Origin: a candidate division WWE3 bacterium
Lineage (GTDB): Bacteria; Patescibacteriota; WWE3; 2-01-FULL-39-13
NCBI GenBank assembly: GCA_943354835.1
Contig: CALRDH010000006.1
Location: forward strand, 1 to 42,506
Direction: 5' to 3'
Length of the DNA: 42,506 nt
Shown: one piece after another, positions 8,228 to 16,532 of the stretch
How positions within the stretch are numbered: the first letter of the stretch is position 1
How the letters are laid out: every line of letters begins with the position of its first letter
Translations under genes and position numbers: made by a program
Notes under the pieces: generated by a model
Database searches by the model: none
What the model was told of the DNA's origin: nothing
Seen by the model: only the letters and a program-made list of their open reading frames with translations

Positions 8228-9332
8228 AAAGTTCCTCATAATTATTTTGGTCATAACCGCTATTTATGCTGGATACTATTACCAGGGTTCTATTTCATCA
8301 TATTTTTCAAAACAAGAAAATAATATTAGTGATACAAAAGAAACTGTTAAACAGGGAAGTGTATCAATACTTGAAGAACAGGATGCAGTTATAAAGGTTG
8401 TGGAAAAAACTTCACCCGCAGTTGTGTCCGTTGTAAGAAAGGAATCATATTTTGATCCGTTCGTAGGCCCTACATTTGCTGATGACTCAATCGGCACTGG
8501 CTTTGTAGTTGATGGTAAAAATGCAATTGTTCTTACAAATAGACATGTCGTAGATGTCGAAAATGCCAATTATAGTGTTGTTTTTGGCGAAGGTGAAAAA
8601 TCATATGATGTTAAAAATATATATAAAGATCCTGTAAATGATTTCGCGATTCTTAAATTAGACATTACTGATGGATCTTCATTACCTGAATTAACTTTGG
8701 GAGATTCAGAAAATCTTAAAGTGGGACAAACTGTTATTGCTATAGGAAATGTTCTTGGACAATTTGGAAATAGCGTTACCAAAGGAATTGTTTCCGGACT
8801 TGGTCGTGCTATTACAACAAGATCAAGCATTTTTGATGATGGTGAGGTTTTAGAAAATGTAATCCAAACTGATGCTGCGTTAAATCCTGGCAATTCAGGA
8901 GGTCCGCTTTTGGATATTAATGGATATGTCATAGGTATAAACGTTGCAATTTCTGAAGGTGCTAATAATGTAGGATTCACAATTCCTATTAATGCCATTA
9001 AGCCTGTTGTAGATCAATTTAATCAATTCGGGAAAATAACAAGGCCATTCTTGGGTGTTGGAGCTTATATGATTACATCTGATATCGCGAAAAACCAATC
9101 ATTGCCAGTTGGCGCATATGTGCAAGAGGTTGTAAAAAATAGTCCAGCATCTAAAGCTAAAATTAAGCCTGGAGATATCATTTTGAAAGTAGGGAATACC
9201 CGAATTAATGATGAGAACTCATTGCCAAAGGTTATAGCTTCTTCAAAGATAGGTGAAGCAATCGATGTACTGATTCATCGTAATGGTCGAGAATTTACGC
9301 TTTCTGTTACTCTTCAAGACCTTGAAGACTAA
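8214..9332 (+). CDS. HtrA/DegP-like serine protease with PDZ domain
   Basis: HtrA proteases degrade damaged proteins outside the membrane. The 372-residue protein has an N-terminal membrane anchor (about 5-24), a trypsin-like domain with the triad H111 (TNRHVVD), D143 ([10 protein letters not shown]) and S228 ([10 protein letters not shown]), and one PDZ domain (about 275-365, [29 protein letters not shown]). The start overlaps the CtpA-like gene by 14 bases, so both proteases are made from one mRNA. The 3' end overlaps prfA on the other strand by 26 bp. Confidence 0.93.
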   Translation: MSDIKKFLIIILVITAIYAGYYYQGSISSYFSKQENNISDTKETVKQGSVSILEEQDAVIKVVEKTSPAVVSVVRKESYFDPFVGPTFADDSIGTGFVVDGKNAIVLTNRHVVDVENANYSVVFGEGEKSYDVKNIYKDPVNDFAILKLDITDGSSLPELTLGDSENLKVGQTVIAIGNVLGQFGNSVTKGIVSGLGRAITTRSSIFDDGEVLENVIQTDAALNPGNSGGPLLDINGYVIGINVAISEGANNVGFTIPINAIKPVVDQFNQFGKITRPFLGVGAYMITSDIAKNQSLPVGAYVQEVVKNSPASKAKIKPGDIILKVGNTRINDENSLPKVIASSKIGEAIDVLIHRNGREFTLSVTLQDLED

Positions 9333-10272
9333 TCAAAATAGCTAGTATTTCACCCATAAGTATTTTTTCTAGATTATGCCAGCTTTGTTTTATTCTGTGG
9401 TCTGTTAGTCGATCTTGAGGAAAGTTGTACGTTCGAATCTTTTCAGATCTTTCGGCTGATCCTACTTGGTTTGATCTTATGTCATCGATATTTTTTGCAT
9501 TCTGATCTTTCATCATTGTGAAAAGCTTTGATTGAAGCGCCGACATAGCACGCTCTTTGTTTTTATGTTGACTTCTTTCGTCTTGGCATTGAACAACAAC
9601 TCCAGTTGGAAGATGTGTAATTCTGATTGCACTTTCTGTTTTATTTACGTGTTGGCCACCAGCTCCACTTGCCCTAAACGTATCAATTCTTAGATCTTCA
9701 GGTCGAATCGTTATTTCGGTTTTTTCTACAATTGGAAGAACAGCTATAGTTGCTGTTGATGTGTGTATTCTGCCAGAAGATTCTGTGCTTGGAACCCTTT
9801 GTACGCGATGTGTTCCACTTTCATTCTTTAAAAGGCTGTATGGTGTGTTTTCGGTGTCTGATGGTTTAGATTCGCCTGTTGAGATCTCAAACACAACTTC
9901 TTTTATATTTCCGATTCCGCCTTCGTTTTTTGAAAGTACAGATACTTTCCAATTCATTTTTTCTGAAAATCTTTTATATATTGTGTAAAGGTCGCTTGCA
10001 AAAAGGCCAGCTTCATTTCCACCAGCGCCGGCGCGTATTTCCATTATGCAATCGCCAAAAACAGGTGAGGAGGATGTTTCTTCATCCTGTGACTTACCAT
10101 TATCGGAATTGGCATATTGTAATAAGGTGTCTTTTTGTGCGGTTAGTCTTTGTATTTCTTCTATCGCCATTTGTTTTATGGTTTCATCGTTTGATGATTT
10201 GACCAATAAATCAGTTTCTATGATTTTATTTTCTATGTCTTGAATTTGTGTCTGAATGTAAGAATTATCCAT
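9307..10272 (-). CDS. prfA: Peptide chain release factor 1
   Basis: RF1 releases the nascent chain at UAA and UAG. The 321-residue protein has the peptidyl-hydrolysis motif [15 protein letters not shown] and the codon-recognition PxT motif as PST in [18 protein letters not shown], which marks RF1 rather than RF2 (SPF). It is shorter than the usual ~360 residues; the missing part is in the N-terminal helical domain 1. TGA is a common stop in this window, so an RF2 must be encoded elsewhere. It lies 18 bp after rpmE and is probably co-transcribed. Confidence 0.95.
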   Translation of the reverse strand: MDNSYIQTQIQDIENKIIETDLLVKSSNDETIKQMAIEEIQRLTAQKDTLLQYANSDNGKSQDEETSSSPVFGDCIMEIRAGAGGNEAGLFASDLYTIYKRFSEKMNWKVSVLSKNEGGIGNIKEVVFEISTGESKPSDTENTPYSLLKNESGTHRVQRVPSTESSGRIHTSTATIAVLPIVEKTEITIRPEDLRIDTFRASGAGGQHVNKTESAIRITHLPTGVVVQCQDERSQHKNKERAMSALQSKLFTMMKDQNAKNIDDIRSNQVGSAERSEKIRTYNFPQDRLTDHRIKQSWHNLEKILMGEILAILISLQGLEE

Positions 10273-10290
10273 TTTGCTATTTATTGATGC

Positions 10291-10602
10291 TTATTGCATC
10301 GATTTTAGCATTTCTTTGAGGCTTTTTGGGGCTTCTTCTCTTAGCTTTTCGCGCATGATTTTTTCTTTAATAGCTTTTATTCTCTTTTCTCTTTCTGATT
10401 CAGCTGATTTTTGTTTTTTAATGAATTTATCAACACGACCTTCTGTGTCTATAAACTTTACATCTCCAGTCCAAAATGGGTGACATGCACTACAAATTTC
10501 AACTGATATTGTGTCAACTGTTGCACCAACGGTGAATTTATTTCCGCATGCACATGTAACTTCTGCTCTTTCGTTGTATTTTGGATGAATGCCTTTTTTC
10601 AT
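10291..10602 (-). CDS. rpmE: 50S ribosomal protein bL31 with a long helical tail
   Basis: bL31 bridges the large and small subunits. The first ~65 residues are a zinc-type bL31: KKGIHPKY, then [12 protein letters not shown] and [10 protein letters not shown], giving the four-cysteine site, then [14 protein letters not shown]. The protein continues for about 35 more residues as a charged predicted helix ([30 protein letters not shown] in outline), so at 103 residues it is clearly longer than the usual 65-80. The rpmE-prfA order is widespread in bacteria. Confidence 0.93.
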   Translation of the reverse strand: MKKGIHPKYNERAEVTCACGNKFTVGATVDTISVEICSACHPFWTGDVKFIDTEGRVDKFIKKQKSAESEREKRIKAIKEKIMREKLREEAPKSLKEMLKSMQ

Positions 10603-10612
10603 AGTCCGCGAT

Positions 10613-10621
10613 ATTCTATCA
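10613..10621 (-). promoter_or_regulatory. Extended -10 element of rpmE-prfA
   Basis: The minus strand reads TGATAGAAT, an extended -10, ending 10 nt before the rpmE ATG. It overlaps the TGA stop of the upstream transporter gene. It could give rpmE-prfA independent expression with a leader of only a few bases. Confidence 0.4.
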
Positions 10622-11707
10622 GTTTTTTTTAAATTCCGCTATATAAATTCCACATAATATTGTAATTGCACCAATTGCAAATATTAATGATAGCTCTTCA
10701 TGTAGAAATATGATTGAAATAGGCACGCCAAATAAAGGTTGAAGATAGTAAAAGATGGCTGATTCAGAGGCTTTTAAGTTTTTTAAACCTTTTTGAAAAA
10801 AGATGTATGCAATTAAGCCTGAAAACATCGCCATGTATATTATGCCGATGATATTTGGATATTTTAAGTACTCACTAATATTTGCTTTAAGGTGATATGA
10901 ATAAGTCGGAATGTTTTTCCTAAGTATGCAGTCGTATTGTGTAGGATCTTTCTTGTTAAAGCATCCAGTTGAATTGCATGAATACTCAAGTGAATATGCT
11001 CCACTGTCTATATCTGAAATAGCACAATTTCTAATATTTCCGTAATTGATGTTTCTATAGTTTTGGTTTTGTTCAAAAAGTCCAAGTGGCGTAAAAATTA
11101 TTGCAGCAATCGCGAAAGATAGTATTGTAAGTGAAATCGGATTTAGGATTTTGTCGCCTGATAAGTATTTTTTAACGTATATAACATAAAGCCCATCAAA
11201 AAGTATTCCTACGAAAAATAACATATTTCCTAAGACCGATGAAGTCGATGAGGAGTAGGAAACAGATGAAAATAGTGGAACTCCGACTAGAATTAATGTC
11301 CCGATGAACGCGATTAATGTGCCTTCGATTTTCTTTTTTACTAAAGTCTCTTTTAGTATTATGAATCCGAGTATTGCAACAAGAAGAGGCGAAAACGCTG
11401 TTAATACTGAGCCTTCAAGTGAAGATGTTTTTGATAAACCCCAAAAAATTAGCGATAGTGAGATAACGTGTCCAAGTATTGATGAAATAAAAATGTGTTT
11501 TGCACGATCTAAATTAATTTTGTTGTGTTTGAGTATATAAATTGACGCTGGAATCGTTACAATGGCTGCTATCCAAAACCTTAACATCAAAAATGTAAAC
11601 GGCGGGACGTTTGTGACAGTCGCTTTTATTACAGGTGTGGCAATTCCCCATATCGCGACGGCAACAAAAAGATAGAATTTAGGCGATATAGATTTCAGAG
11701 ACGGCAT
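10619..11707 (-). CDS. EamA/DMT-superfamily transporter with a cysteine-rich loop
   Basis: EamA-type permeases have ten membrane helices in two repeats and move small metabolites. Typical features are the start [52 protein letters not shown] and the matching second-half pattern [30 protein letters not shown]. Unusually, about 75 hydrophilic residues (211-285) are inserted between helices of the second repeat, with cysteines at 228, 244, 249 and 260 that could form two disulfides. The full length is 362 rather than ~300 residues. The start overlaps the preceding stop by one base (TAATG). The substrate cannot be predicted. Confidence 0.88.
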   Translation of the reverse strand: MPSLKSISPKFYLFVAVAIWGIATPVIKATVTNVPPFTFLMLRFWIAAIVTIPASIYILKHNKINLDRAKHIFISSILGHVISLSLIFWGLSKTSSLEGSVLTAFSPLLVAILGFIILKETLVKKKIEGTLIAFIGTLILVGVPLFSSVSYSSSTSSVLGNMLFFVGILFDGLYVIYVKKYLSGDKILNPISLTILSFAIAAIIFTPLGLFEQNQNYRNINYGNIRNCAISDIDSGAYSLEYSCNSTGCFNKKDPTQYDCILRKNIPTYSYHLKANISEYLKYPNIIGIIYMAMFSGLIAYIFFQKGLKNLKASESAIFYYLQPLFGVPISIIFLHEELSLIFAIGAITILCGIYIAEFKKN

Positions 11708-13908
11708 TAAATGTATTCTATCATGTGCTTTTGCCTTTTCTTCTTCGTGTATCTTGCTATTCCGATCATAAATAGTAGTGAAAACGAAAGAGCAGGTGAG
11801 CCATAGTTTATAAGTTGTTTTTGCATGTCTGTTGTTGATTTAAATTGTGAACCAAGTATGTTTTTTGCCGTTATTTGTGAAAAGTTTTTTTCAGACGCGA
11901 GCTTTTCAAAAATGCTTACAGACAAAAGTGAGTTTTCTCTTGATTGTGATATGAATTGATTATCAAATATTCTTGATGTTCCTGTAACTATAATTACGCC
12001 TTTGTCTTTGTTTTTAAGACCGCTCATTGCGATTAATGGAATTTCTTGAAGGTCGTCTTCATCTAATTGTTGTTCAAGACCAATGTTAAATGTGTTTGTT
12101 TGTTTATTTCCGAATATTGATGTTGAGTAAAGTTTTTCCCAATCGCCTGCTGAAATTTCAAGACTGCTTGTCCATGGGAATATTGCTGTTCCTGGAAATT
12201 CTTTTGAATTTTGAGCGGATAGCACTCCAACAGTCCAAAATGGATACGATACGACAATTACTCCTGATTCTGTGCCAACTTGTGTAGGAACGTTTGATCT
12301 TAGGTCATAAACAAGATCTGGATTTATTTTTATTCCGAATTCTGAAAATAAGTCCCCATTTAGCGCTTCATTTTTAGATGCTGATGTTGTTTGCAAATCG
12401 ATTTGCACAAGGTCTGGCATGTACAAGACGTTTCCTCCGTTTTTGATGTATGAAACGATTTCTTTTTCTGCATTTTTTGAATATGCGGTTGTTTGTCCTG
12501 CAAAAACGATTGCCTTGAATATAGATAAGTCTGGGACTTTTTCCTCTTCAGTATTTGGTATTGAGACTGTTGTAATTGTGTAGTCTTGATCAAGTATCGA
12601 TTTTAGTGTTCCGAAGTCTTGATATAGATCTTTTTCACCGTTTCCAATTGCGAATGCTATTGTTGGTTTTCCTGATTCTTTAACTTTATTTATGGCTTTT
12701 GTTAGTTCAAATTCTAGTGAATTAAGATCGTTTACATATGCGATTACTTCTTTTTTGGAACTGTCGGCGTCGTTTGAAATTACAAGGGCCATATATCCTT
12801 GTTTTACTTGGTATTGGTCATTTCCAATTACGTTAAATTGGATAGGGGAAATGCCGTTTGCATTTATTTCTGCCATGTTGTCTTCTGGATCAAGGTATTG
12901 GATTTGAACTTTTTGTCCTCCAAATGCTGAATAGTCGTTTAATATGTTTTTAAGTTCAGTAAAGACTGCTTGGAATTGTTGTGGAAGGTCGCTTGATGCG
13001 TATACGTTTATATTTACTTTATCTCCATTTTTAAGCGTTTCTTTGCTGATTTCTGATAGTGTGTATTTTTTATTTGTTGTTAGATCGATTCGACCTTTTG
13101 CGTATCCTGCAGAATAGACAGTTATTGCGGAAATAGCTAATACGAAGGCAAGGGATTTTGCAAATTTAACAATTCTTGATTTCATTTTTGAGTATCTAAC
13201 TTGTTCTATGTTTGTAATTCCTATATTTATTGATATGTATATGAAAAGTGCAAAGTAAACTATGCTTGGAACTTCTAGAACGCCTCTAATTATAGAGAAG
13301 TAGTTATCAGCAATGCTTAGTTTTGATAGTAAGTTTGAGATTGTGACAGGTATGTTTATTGAGATTAGATCAGTGCTTATTACGTTAAGAAGGAATATTA
13401 CAGTTGCTGATGTTAGAAATGCAGAGATTTGGTTTTTGTAGAAGCTTGAGATTGCAACCCCAAGTGAAGATAGTGCGAATATTAAAACTAATGCTCCAAT
13501 GTATCCTGCGACTGTTTCGCCGATGTCGATTGTTCCTACAGTTGATACTAAGAAGGCGAGAGGAATTGTTAGTAGTATTCCAATCGATGAGAATATCCAT
13601 GCTCCAAGTATTTTCCCGATTATTATGTCTTTTGGTGTTATTGGTTGTGTTATTAGGTATTCAAGTGTTTGTTTGTCTTTTTCGCTAGCAATTGAGCTCA
13701 TTGTTACGGCTGGAACGAATATTGTCATTATCCATGGTAGAAGTTGGAATAGGTTTCTTATTGATGCAGTTCCGATTATGAAAAATGTTCGAAGGAATAG
13801 AAAGTATAAAACAGCCAATAAGATTGAAATCAAAAGGTAGCCTTGTGCGTGGTCAAAGTATGATTTTAGTTCTTTGGTTGTGATTTCTTTTATTCTATTT
13901 AGATTCAT
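11707..13908 (-). CDS. Fused GldF/GldG-like ABC permease and auxiliary protein
   Basis: The first ~235 residues form a six-helix ABC-2 permease with the GldF pattern (KELKSYFDHAQGYLL, SSIASEKDKQTLEYLITQPITPKDIIIGK). After another membrane helix (about 246-266) comes a large extracytoplasmic domain of the ABC-type auxiliary/GldG kind (YTLSEISKETLKNGDKVNINVY, PTIAFAIGNGEKDLY, DLSIFKAIVFAG). A C-terminal helix precedes the basic end. In many bacteria GldF and GldG are separate proteins; here they are one chain of 733 residues. It overlaps the ATPase gene by 14 bases. Such exporters have been linked to gliding in Bacteroidetes, but the substrate here is unknown. Confidence 0.88.
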   Translation of the reverse strand: MNLNRIKEITTKELKSYFDHAQGYLLISILLAVLYFLFLRTFFIIGTASIRNLFQLLPWIMTIFVPAVTMSSIASEKDKQTLEYLITQPITPKDIIIGKILGAWIFSSIGILLTIPLAFLVSTVGTIDIGETVAGYIGALVLIFALSSLGVAISSFYKNQISAFLTSATVIFLLNVISTDLISINIPVTISNLLSKLSIADNYFSIIRGVLEVPSIVYFALFIYISINIGITNIEQVRYSKMKSRIVKFAKSLAFVLAISAITVYSAGYAKGRIDLTTNKKYTLSEISKETLKNGDKVNINVYASSDLPQQFQAVFTELKNILNDYSAFGGQKVQIQYLDPEDNMAEINANGISPIQFNVIGNDQYQVKQGYMALVISNDADSSKKEVIAYVNDLNSLEFELTKAINKVKESGKPTIAFAIGNGEKDLYQDFGTLKSILDQDYTITTVSIPNTEEEKVPDLSIFKAIVFAGQTTAYSKNAEKEIVSYIKNGGNVLYMPDLVQIDLQTTSASKNEALNGDLFSEFGIKINPDLVYDLRSNVPTQVGTESGVIVVSYPFWTVGVLSAQNSKEFPGTAIFPWTSSLEISAGDWEKLYSTSIFGNKQTNTFNIGLEQQLDEDDLQEIPLIAMSGLKNKDKGVIIVTGTSRIFDNQFISQSRENSLLSVSIFEKLASEKNFSQITAKNILGSQFKSTTDMQKQLINYGSPALSFSLLFMIGIARYTKKKRQKHMIEYI

Positions 13909-14821
13909 GTTTGTTTGGAATTGAATGGAATACTTGTTCTAGACCGTCTTGGATTTGCATTTCCCAGATTGTCCATTTTTGTTTTGATGCGATTTTTGAG
14001 ATTTCAGGGCGGAGCTCTCTATTAGAGTATACGAAAACTGTTTTGGCTTTGGCTTTTCCTTCGACTTTGATTTTTTCGTCTTTTTCTTCGATGAGTTTTT
14101 CTAGTGATTCTTTGATTTTTTCACCCTCAATTACTATTCTTAGGATTTTTGTTCCAGCTAATTCTTCTGGAGTACCTTGTGCTATTAGTTTTCCGTCGTT
14201 TATGACAATTACTTTGTTGCACATTGCTTTAACTTCTTGCATAACGTGTGTACTTATTAGAATTGCTTTGTCTTTTGATAGATCTTTGATTAGTTTTCTT
14301 ATATCTTCTCTTTGATTTGGGTCAAGGCCTTCTGTTGGTTCGTCGAGTATTAGAACTTGCGGATTGTGTATTAATGCCGATGCTATTCCAACTCGTTGTT
14401 TGTATCCTTTTGAAAGTTCGCCGATATTTGAGGCTAGTTTGTCTTTTATTCCGACTGAATCTGCAACTTCCTTGATTCTATTTATGATTTTTTTTGAATT
14501 TAGGCCTTGAAGTTTTGCAGTCATGGATAAAAAGTCAAAAACAATCATGTCATTATATAAAGGATTATTTTCTGGCATGTATCCAATTTGCTTTTGAGTT
14601 TGTTGTGTATGAAGTTGAGTTGACCTGCCGTTTATAGTGATTTCGCCTGAAGTAGGGAAGAAATAAGACGTAATCATTCGCATAGTTGTTGTCTTACCGG
14701 CTCCGTTTGGACCCAAAAGTCCAGTAACATCGCCTTTTTCAATTGCAAAAGACAATCCGTCGACTGCTTTTACCCTATCAAAATTTTTAGAAACATTCTT
14801 TAAAACAACCATAGCTGACAT
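13895..14821 (-). CDS. ABC transporter ATP-binding protein (GldA-like)
   Basis: This is the energy-coupling subunit for the adjacent permease. The 308-residue protein has Walker A GPNGAGKTTT, Q-loop IGYMPENNPLY, signature LSKGYKQRVGIASAL, Walker B VLILDEPTEGLD and the H-loop ISTHVMQE. A C-terminal ~80-residue extension, common in ABC-2 ATPases, follows. I chose the ATG at 14821 (MSAMVVLKNVSK) because a strong promoter lies immediately upstream; the longer frame to 14875 would run through that promoter. An ATG at 14812 is an alternative start. Confidence 0.93.
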   Translation of the reverse strand: MSAMVVLKNVSKNFDRVKAVDGLSFAIEKGDVTGLLGPNGAGKTTTMRMITSYFFPTSGEITINGRSTQLHTQQTQKQIGYMPENNPLYNDMIVFDFLSMTAKLQGLNSKKIINRIKEVADSVGIKDKLASNIGELSKGYKQRVGIASALIHNPQVLILDEPTEGLDPNQREDIRKLIKDLSKDKAILISTHVMQEVKAMCNKVIVINDGKLIAQGTPEELAGTKILRIVIEGEKIKESLEKLIEEKDEKIKVEGKAKAKTVFVYSNRELRPEISKIASKQKWTIWEMQIQDGLEQVFHSIPNKHESK

Positions 14822-14830
14822 AATATACAC

Positions 14831-14883
14831 TATATAAAGCAAAAAAGGGAAGAGTGTCAAGGGAAAAGAAAACATGATATTAT
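14831..14883. promoter_or_regulatory. Divergent promoter pair
   Basis: Minus strand: TTGACA (14855-14860), an 18-bp spacer and TATATA (14831-14836), ending 9 nt before the ABC ATPase ATG. Plus strand: TATTAT (14878-14883), ending 6 nt before the ATG at 14890. Neither gene has a Shine-Dalgarno. Both transcripts are predicted to start at or very near the start codon. Confidence 0.65.
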
Positions 14884-14889
14884 TTTTTC

Positions 14890-15870
14890 ATGAATGGTCC
14901 GATTGCTACTATAGCACCACAAATTAAAGATGATATTTATGAAGGACCAGTTGAAGTCGTGTATGACTTGCCACCAAATTTGGTAGATAGTAGGACACGA
15001 GTGACTGAAGGTGGTTTAAGATTTGATAGTTTTACAAATGATCCAAGGGTTAATGCTGTTAGGGCAACGGCTTTAGATCGAATGTATGGCGTACTTACAC
15101 GTCCTGTTGATGGTGTTGTAGCTACTGCTCCACAAGTTCCACCGCATGTTTCATATGAATATTGGTCTTCGATGTTAGTAGCTAAAGTTGAAGATCCTGC
15201 AATAAAAGCAGAGATTGGTAGAATTTGGATTGCTGAAATGGTTGCAGAAGGACGATTTGTAGAAGCAACTGAGGCTTTGACTAAATACGGACTTGATAAT
15301 GTAGATCTTGGAGATATGCAAAGCCTAAAATTTGTTGGTTTTTTGTATAATCAAGCGGTTATAACTGGTGATCATTTTGGCGCTTCTCGTATTGCTGATT
15401 TTGTTGCGAGATTGAAATCAAGAAATGAGGCAAATAAGATATTTAAAGCAGGTACAGATCAAGCCGATGTTCGATACGAGAACGGCTGGGAAGCTCGTAA
15501 AGATACTTCGTTTGAGAAATACAGCGCAGAAGTTTTAGGCATGTCTGCCAGTGTTGAAGGATTCGACTTTAAAACTTTTTCTGAGGTTCAGTTTGCTTAT
15601 AACGCATGGCAATTAAGGGCTGAGGATGGTTTTTATGCAGAAAATATACATCCACTCGCAACTAGGGTTGCACAGGAATATTGTAGGCTACTTGTTTTAA
15701 GCGGTAATCATGCGGCTGCATACAGAGTAGCCCTTGAAGCTAACTTGCCTTACGGTGATGTTATTAAACTTGAAGATAGTATCCCTGGAATTGAAGGAAT
15801 CAAAACCAGAATGGCAAGTCGATTAAAACGTATGTTTGGAACAAATTCGAAACCAAGAAAACCGCAATAA
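14890..15870 (+). CDS. Protein of unknown function, alpha-helical
   Basis: I recognise no family for this 326-residue protein. It has no signal peptide or membrane segment. The first ~75 residues are rich in Pro and Val. The rest reads as amphipathic helices with a repeated small-residue pattern (IWIAEMVAEGRFVEATEALTKYG, LYNQAVITGDHFGASRIADFVARL, EYCRLLVLSGNHAAAYRVALEANL), reminiscent of TPR-like helical pairs. The last ~15 residues are strongly basic. It is followed by another unknown gene and a VirD4-like ATPase, so a role near a secretion or DNA-transfer machine is possible but not shown. Confidence 0.75.
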   Translation: MNGPIATIAPQIKDDIYEGPVEVVYDLPPNLVDSRTRVTEGGLRFDSFTNDPRVNAVRATALDRMYGVLTRPVDGVVATAPQVPPHVSYEYWSSMLVAKVEDPAIKAEIGRIWIAEMVAEGRFVEATEALTKYGLDNVDLGDMQSLKFVGFLYNQAVITGDHFGASRIADFVARLKSRNEANKIFKAGTDQADVRYENGWEARKDTSFEKYSAEVLGMSASVEGFDFKTFSEVQFAYNAWQLRAEDGFYAENIHPLATRVAQEYCRLLVLSGNHAAAYRVALEANLPYGDVIKLEDSIPGIEGIKTRMASRLKRMFGTNSKPRKPQ

Positions 15871-15955
15871 TCATTAATCACAAGCATTTCTACTTGCATA
15901 AAATCAAACAAAACAGTACAATGTGGCCAGTTTTAGTTAATAAGAATTGATCAAT

Positions 15956-16273
15956 ATGAGTTTACCAAGTAGTGAAGTTACAAATCCAGATACTTTAGCA
16001 GGTCCTGTTTATTTGGATCCTGCAAACGAGGGCGGAGTTACTCAAGAGACTCTTTATATATCTCCTGTTGTTGGAATGGCAGTTCAAAATACACCAAAAG
16101 TTGTAGGTCAAGGAATTACTAGTGGTGGTGAAACTACTTTAAAACTAAGTGCAGATGAGCCTATTCCTTCCGATTCCACAGTTTCAAGTAATTCAAATAT
16201 CAAAATAGATCCGTCGGTTGCTTATTACTGGAACGGTCTCTTTAATCGAGACGCTGGTATTGAGCTTCTTTAA
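15956..16273 (+). CDS. Small unknown protein
   Basis: This 105-residue protein (MSLPSSEVTNPDTLAGPVYL...) is rich in Ser, Thr, Pro and Gly with no clear helix or membrane segment and probably is partly disordered; it ends in a short aromatic stretch YYWNGLFNRDAGIELL. I chose the ATG at 15956. A TTG three codons upstream is in frame, but no ribosome binding site supports it. TAAGAA at 15941-15946 could serve as a weak -10. Its position between the helical unknown protein and the VirD4-like gene is the only clue to function. Confidence 0.6.
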   Translation: MSLPSSEVTNPDTLAGPVYLDPANEGGVTQETLYISPVVGMAVQNTPKVVGQGITSGGETTLKLSADEPIPSDSTVSSNSNIKIDPSVAYYWNGLFNRDAGIELL

Positions 16274-16382
16274 CTAACTTAATTCACACTTTTGTTATTA
16301 AGATAATTTTCCGCGTAGAAATACTATATTTCTTGTGGATTTATTTTAGCTTATAGCACAGATTTAACTTCAGCTTTCATTT

Positions 16383-16460
16383 TTATGCTCCCGCGATAGC
16401 TAGTATGTCTTTGGTGTTCTTTAATATCTGTTTTATGTCCATTTGATTTATTGGTTTCAT
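16383..16460 (-). CDS. Possible 25-residue small protein on the minus strand
   Basis: An ATG frame of 25 codons plus stop encodes MKPINQMDIKQILKNTKDI followed by LAIAGA. It is preceded by a near-consensus promoter placed so that transcription would begin at the ATG. The peptide would form one amphipathic helix. It could also be the N-terminal scrap of a decayed gene, or the promoter could drive a noncoding RNA. The frame is short, so the call rests mainly on the promoter. Confidence 0.35.
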   Translation of the reverse strand: MKPINQMDIKQILKNTKDILAIAGA

Positions 16461-16467
16461 AGTCTAG

Positions 16468-16496
16468 ACCATAGGTAATTTGGTAGGAATGGTCAA
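16468..16496 (-). promoter_or_regulatory. Strong minus-strand promoter in an otherwise empty gap
   Basis: On the minus strand TTGACC (16491-16496), a 17-bp spacer and TATGGT (16468-16473) are followed after 7 nt by an ATG. It points away from the VirD4-like gene, whose own -10 lies 22 bp away on the other strand. The rest of the 259-bp gap (16274-16532) shows only a small hairpin, AGAAATA-CTA-TATTTCT. Confidence 0.55.
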
Positions 16497-16514
16497 TTTC
16501 ATTTTATTCCTATA

Positions 16515-16523
16515 TGCTAGAAT
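16515..16523 (+). promoter_or_regulatory. Extended -10 element of the VirD4-like gene
   Basis: TGCTAGAAT (TG, one base, then TAGAAT) ends 9 nt before the ATG at 16533. No Shine-Dalgarno is present. Confidence 0.6.
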
Positions 16524-16532
16524 TCGTTTAGT

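Noticed and set aside
8279-8998. Long minus-strand frames opposite the HtrA-like gene
   Set aside because: They are antisense shadows of a gene with a clear catalytic triad.
13404-13840. Plus-strand frames opposite the GldF/GldG-like gene
   Set aside because: They are hydrophobic shadows of membrane helices on the true strand.
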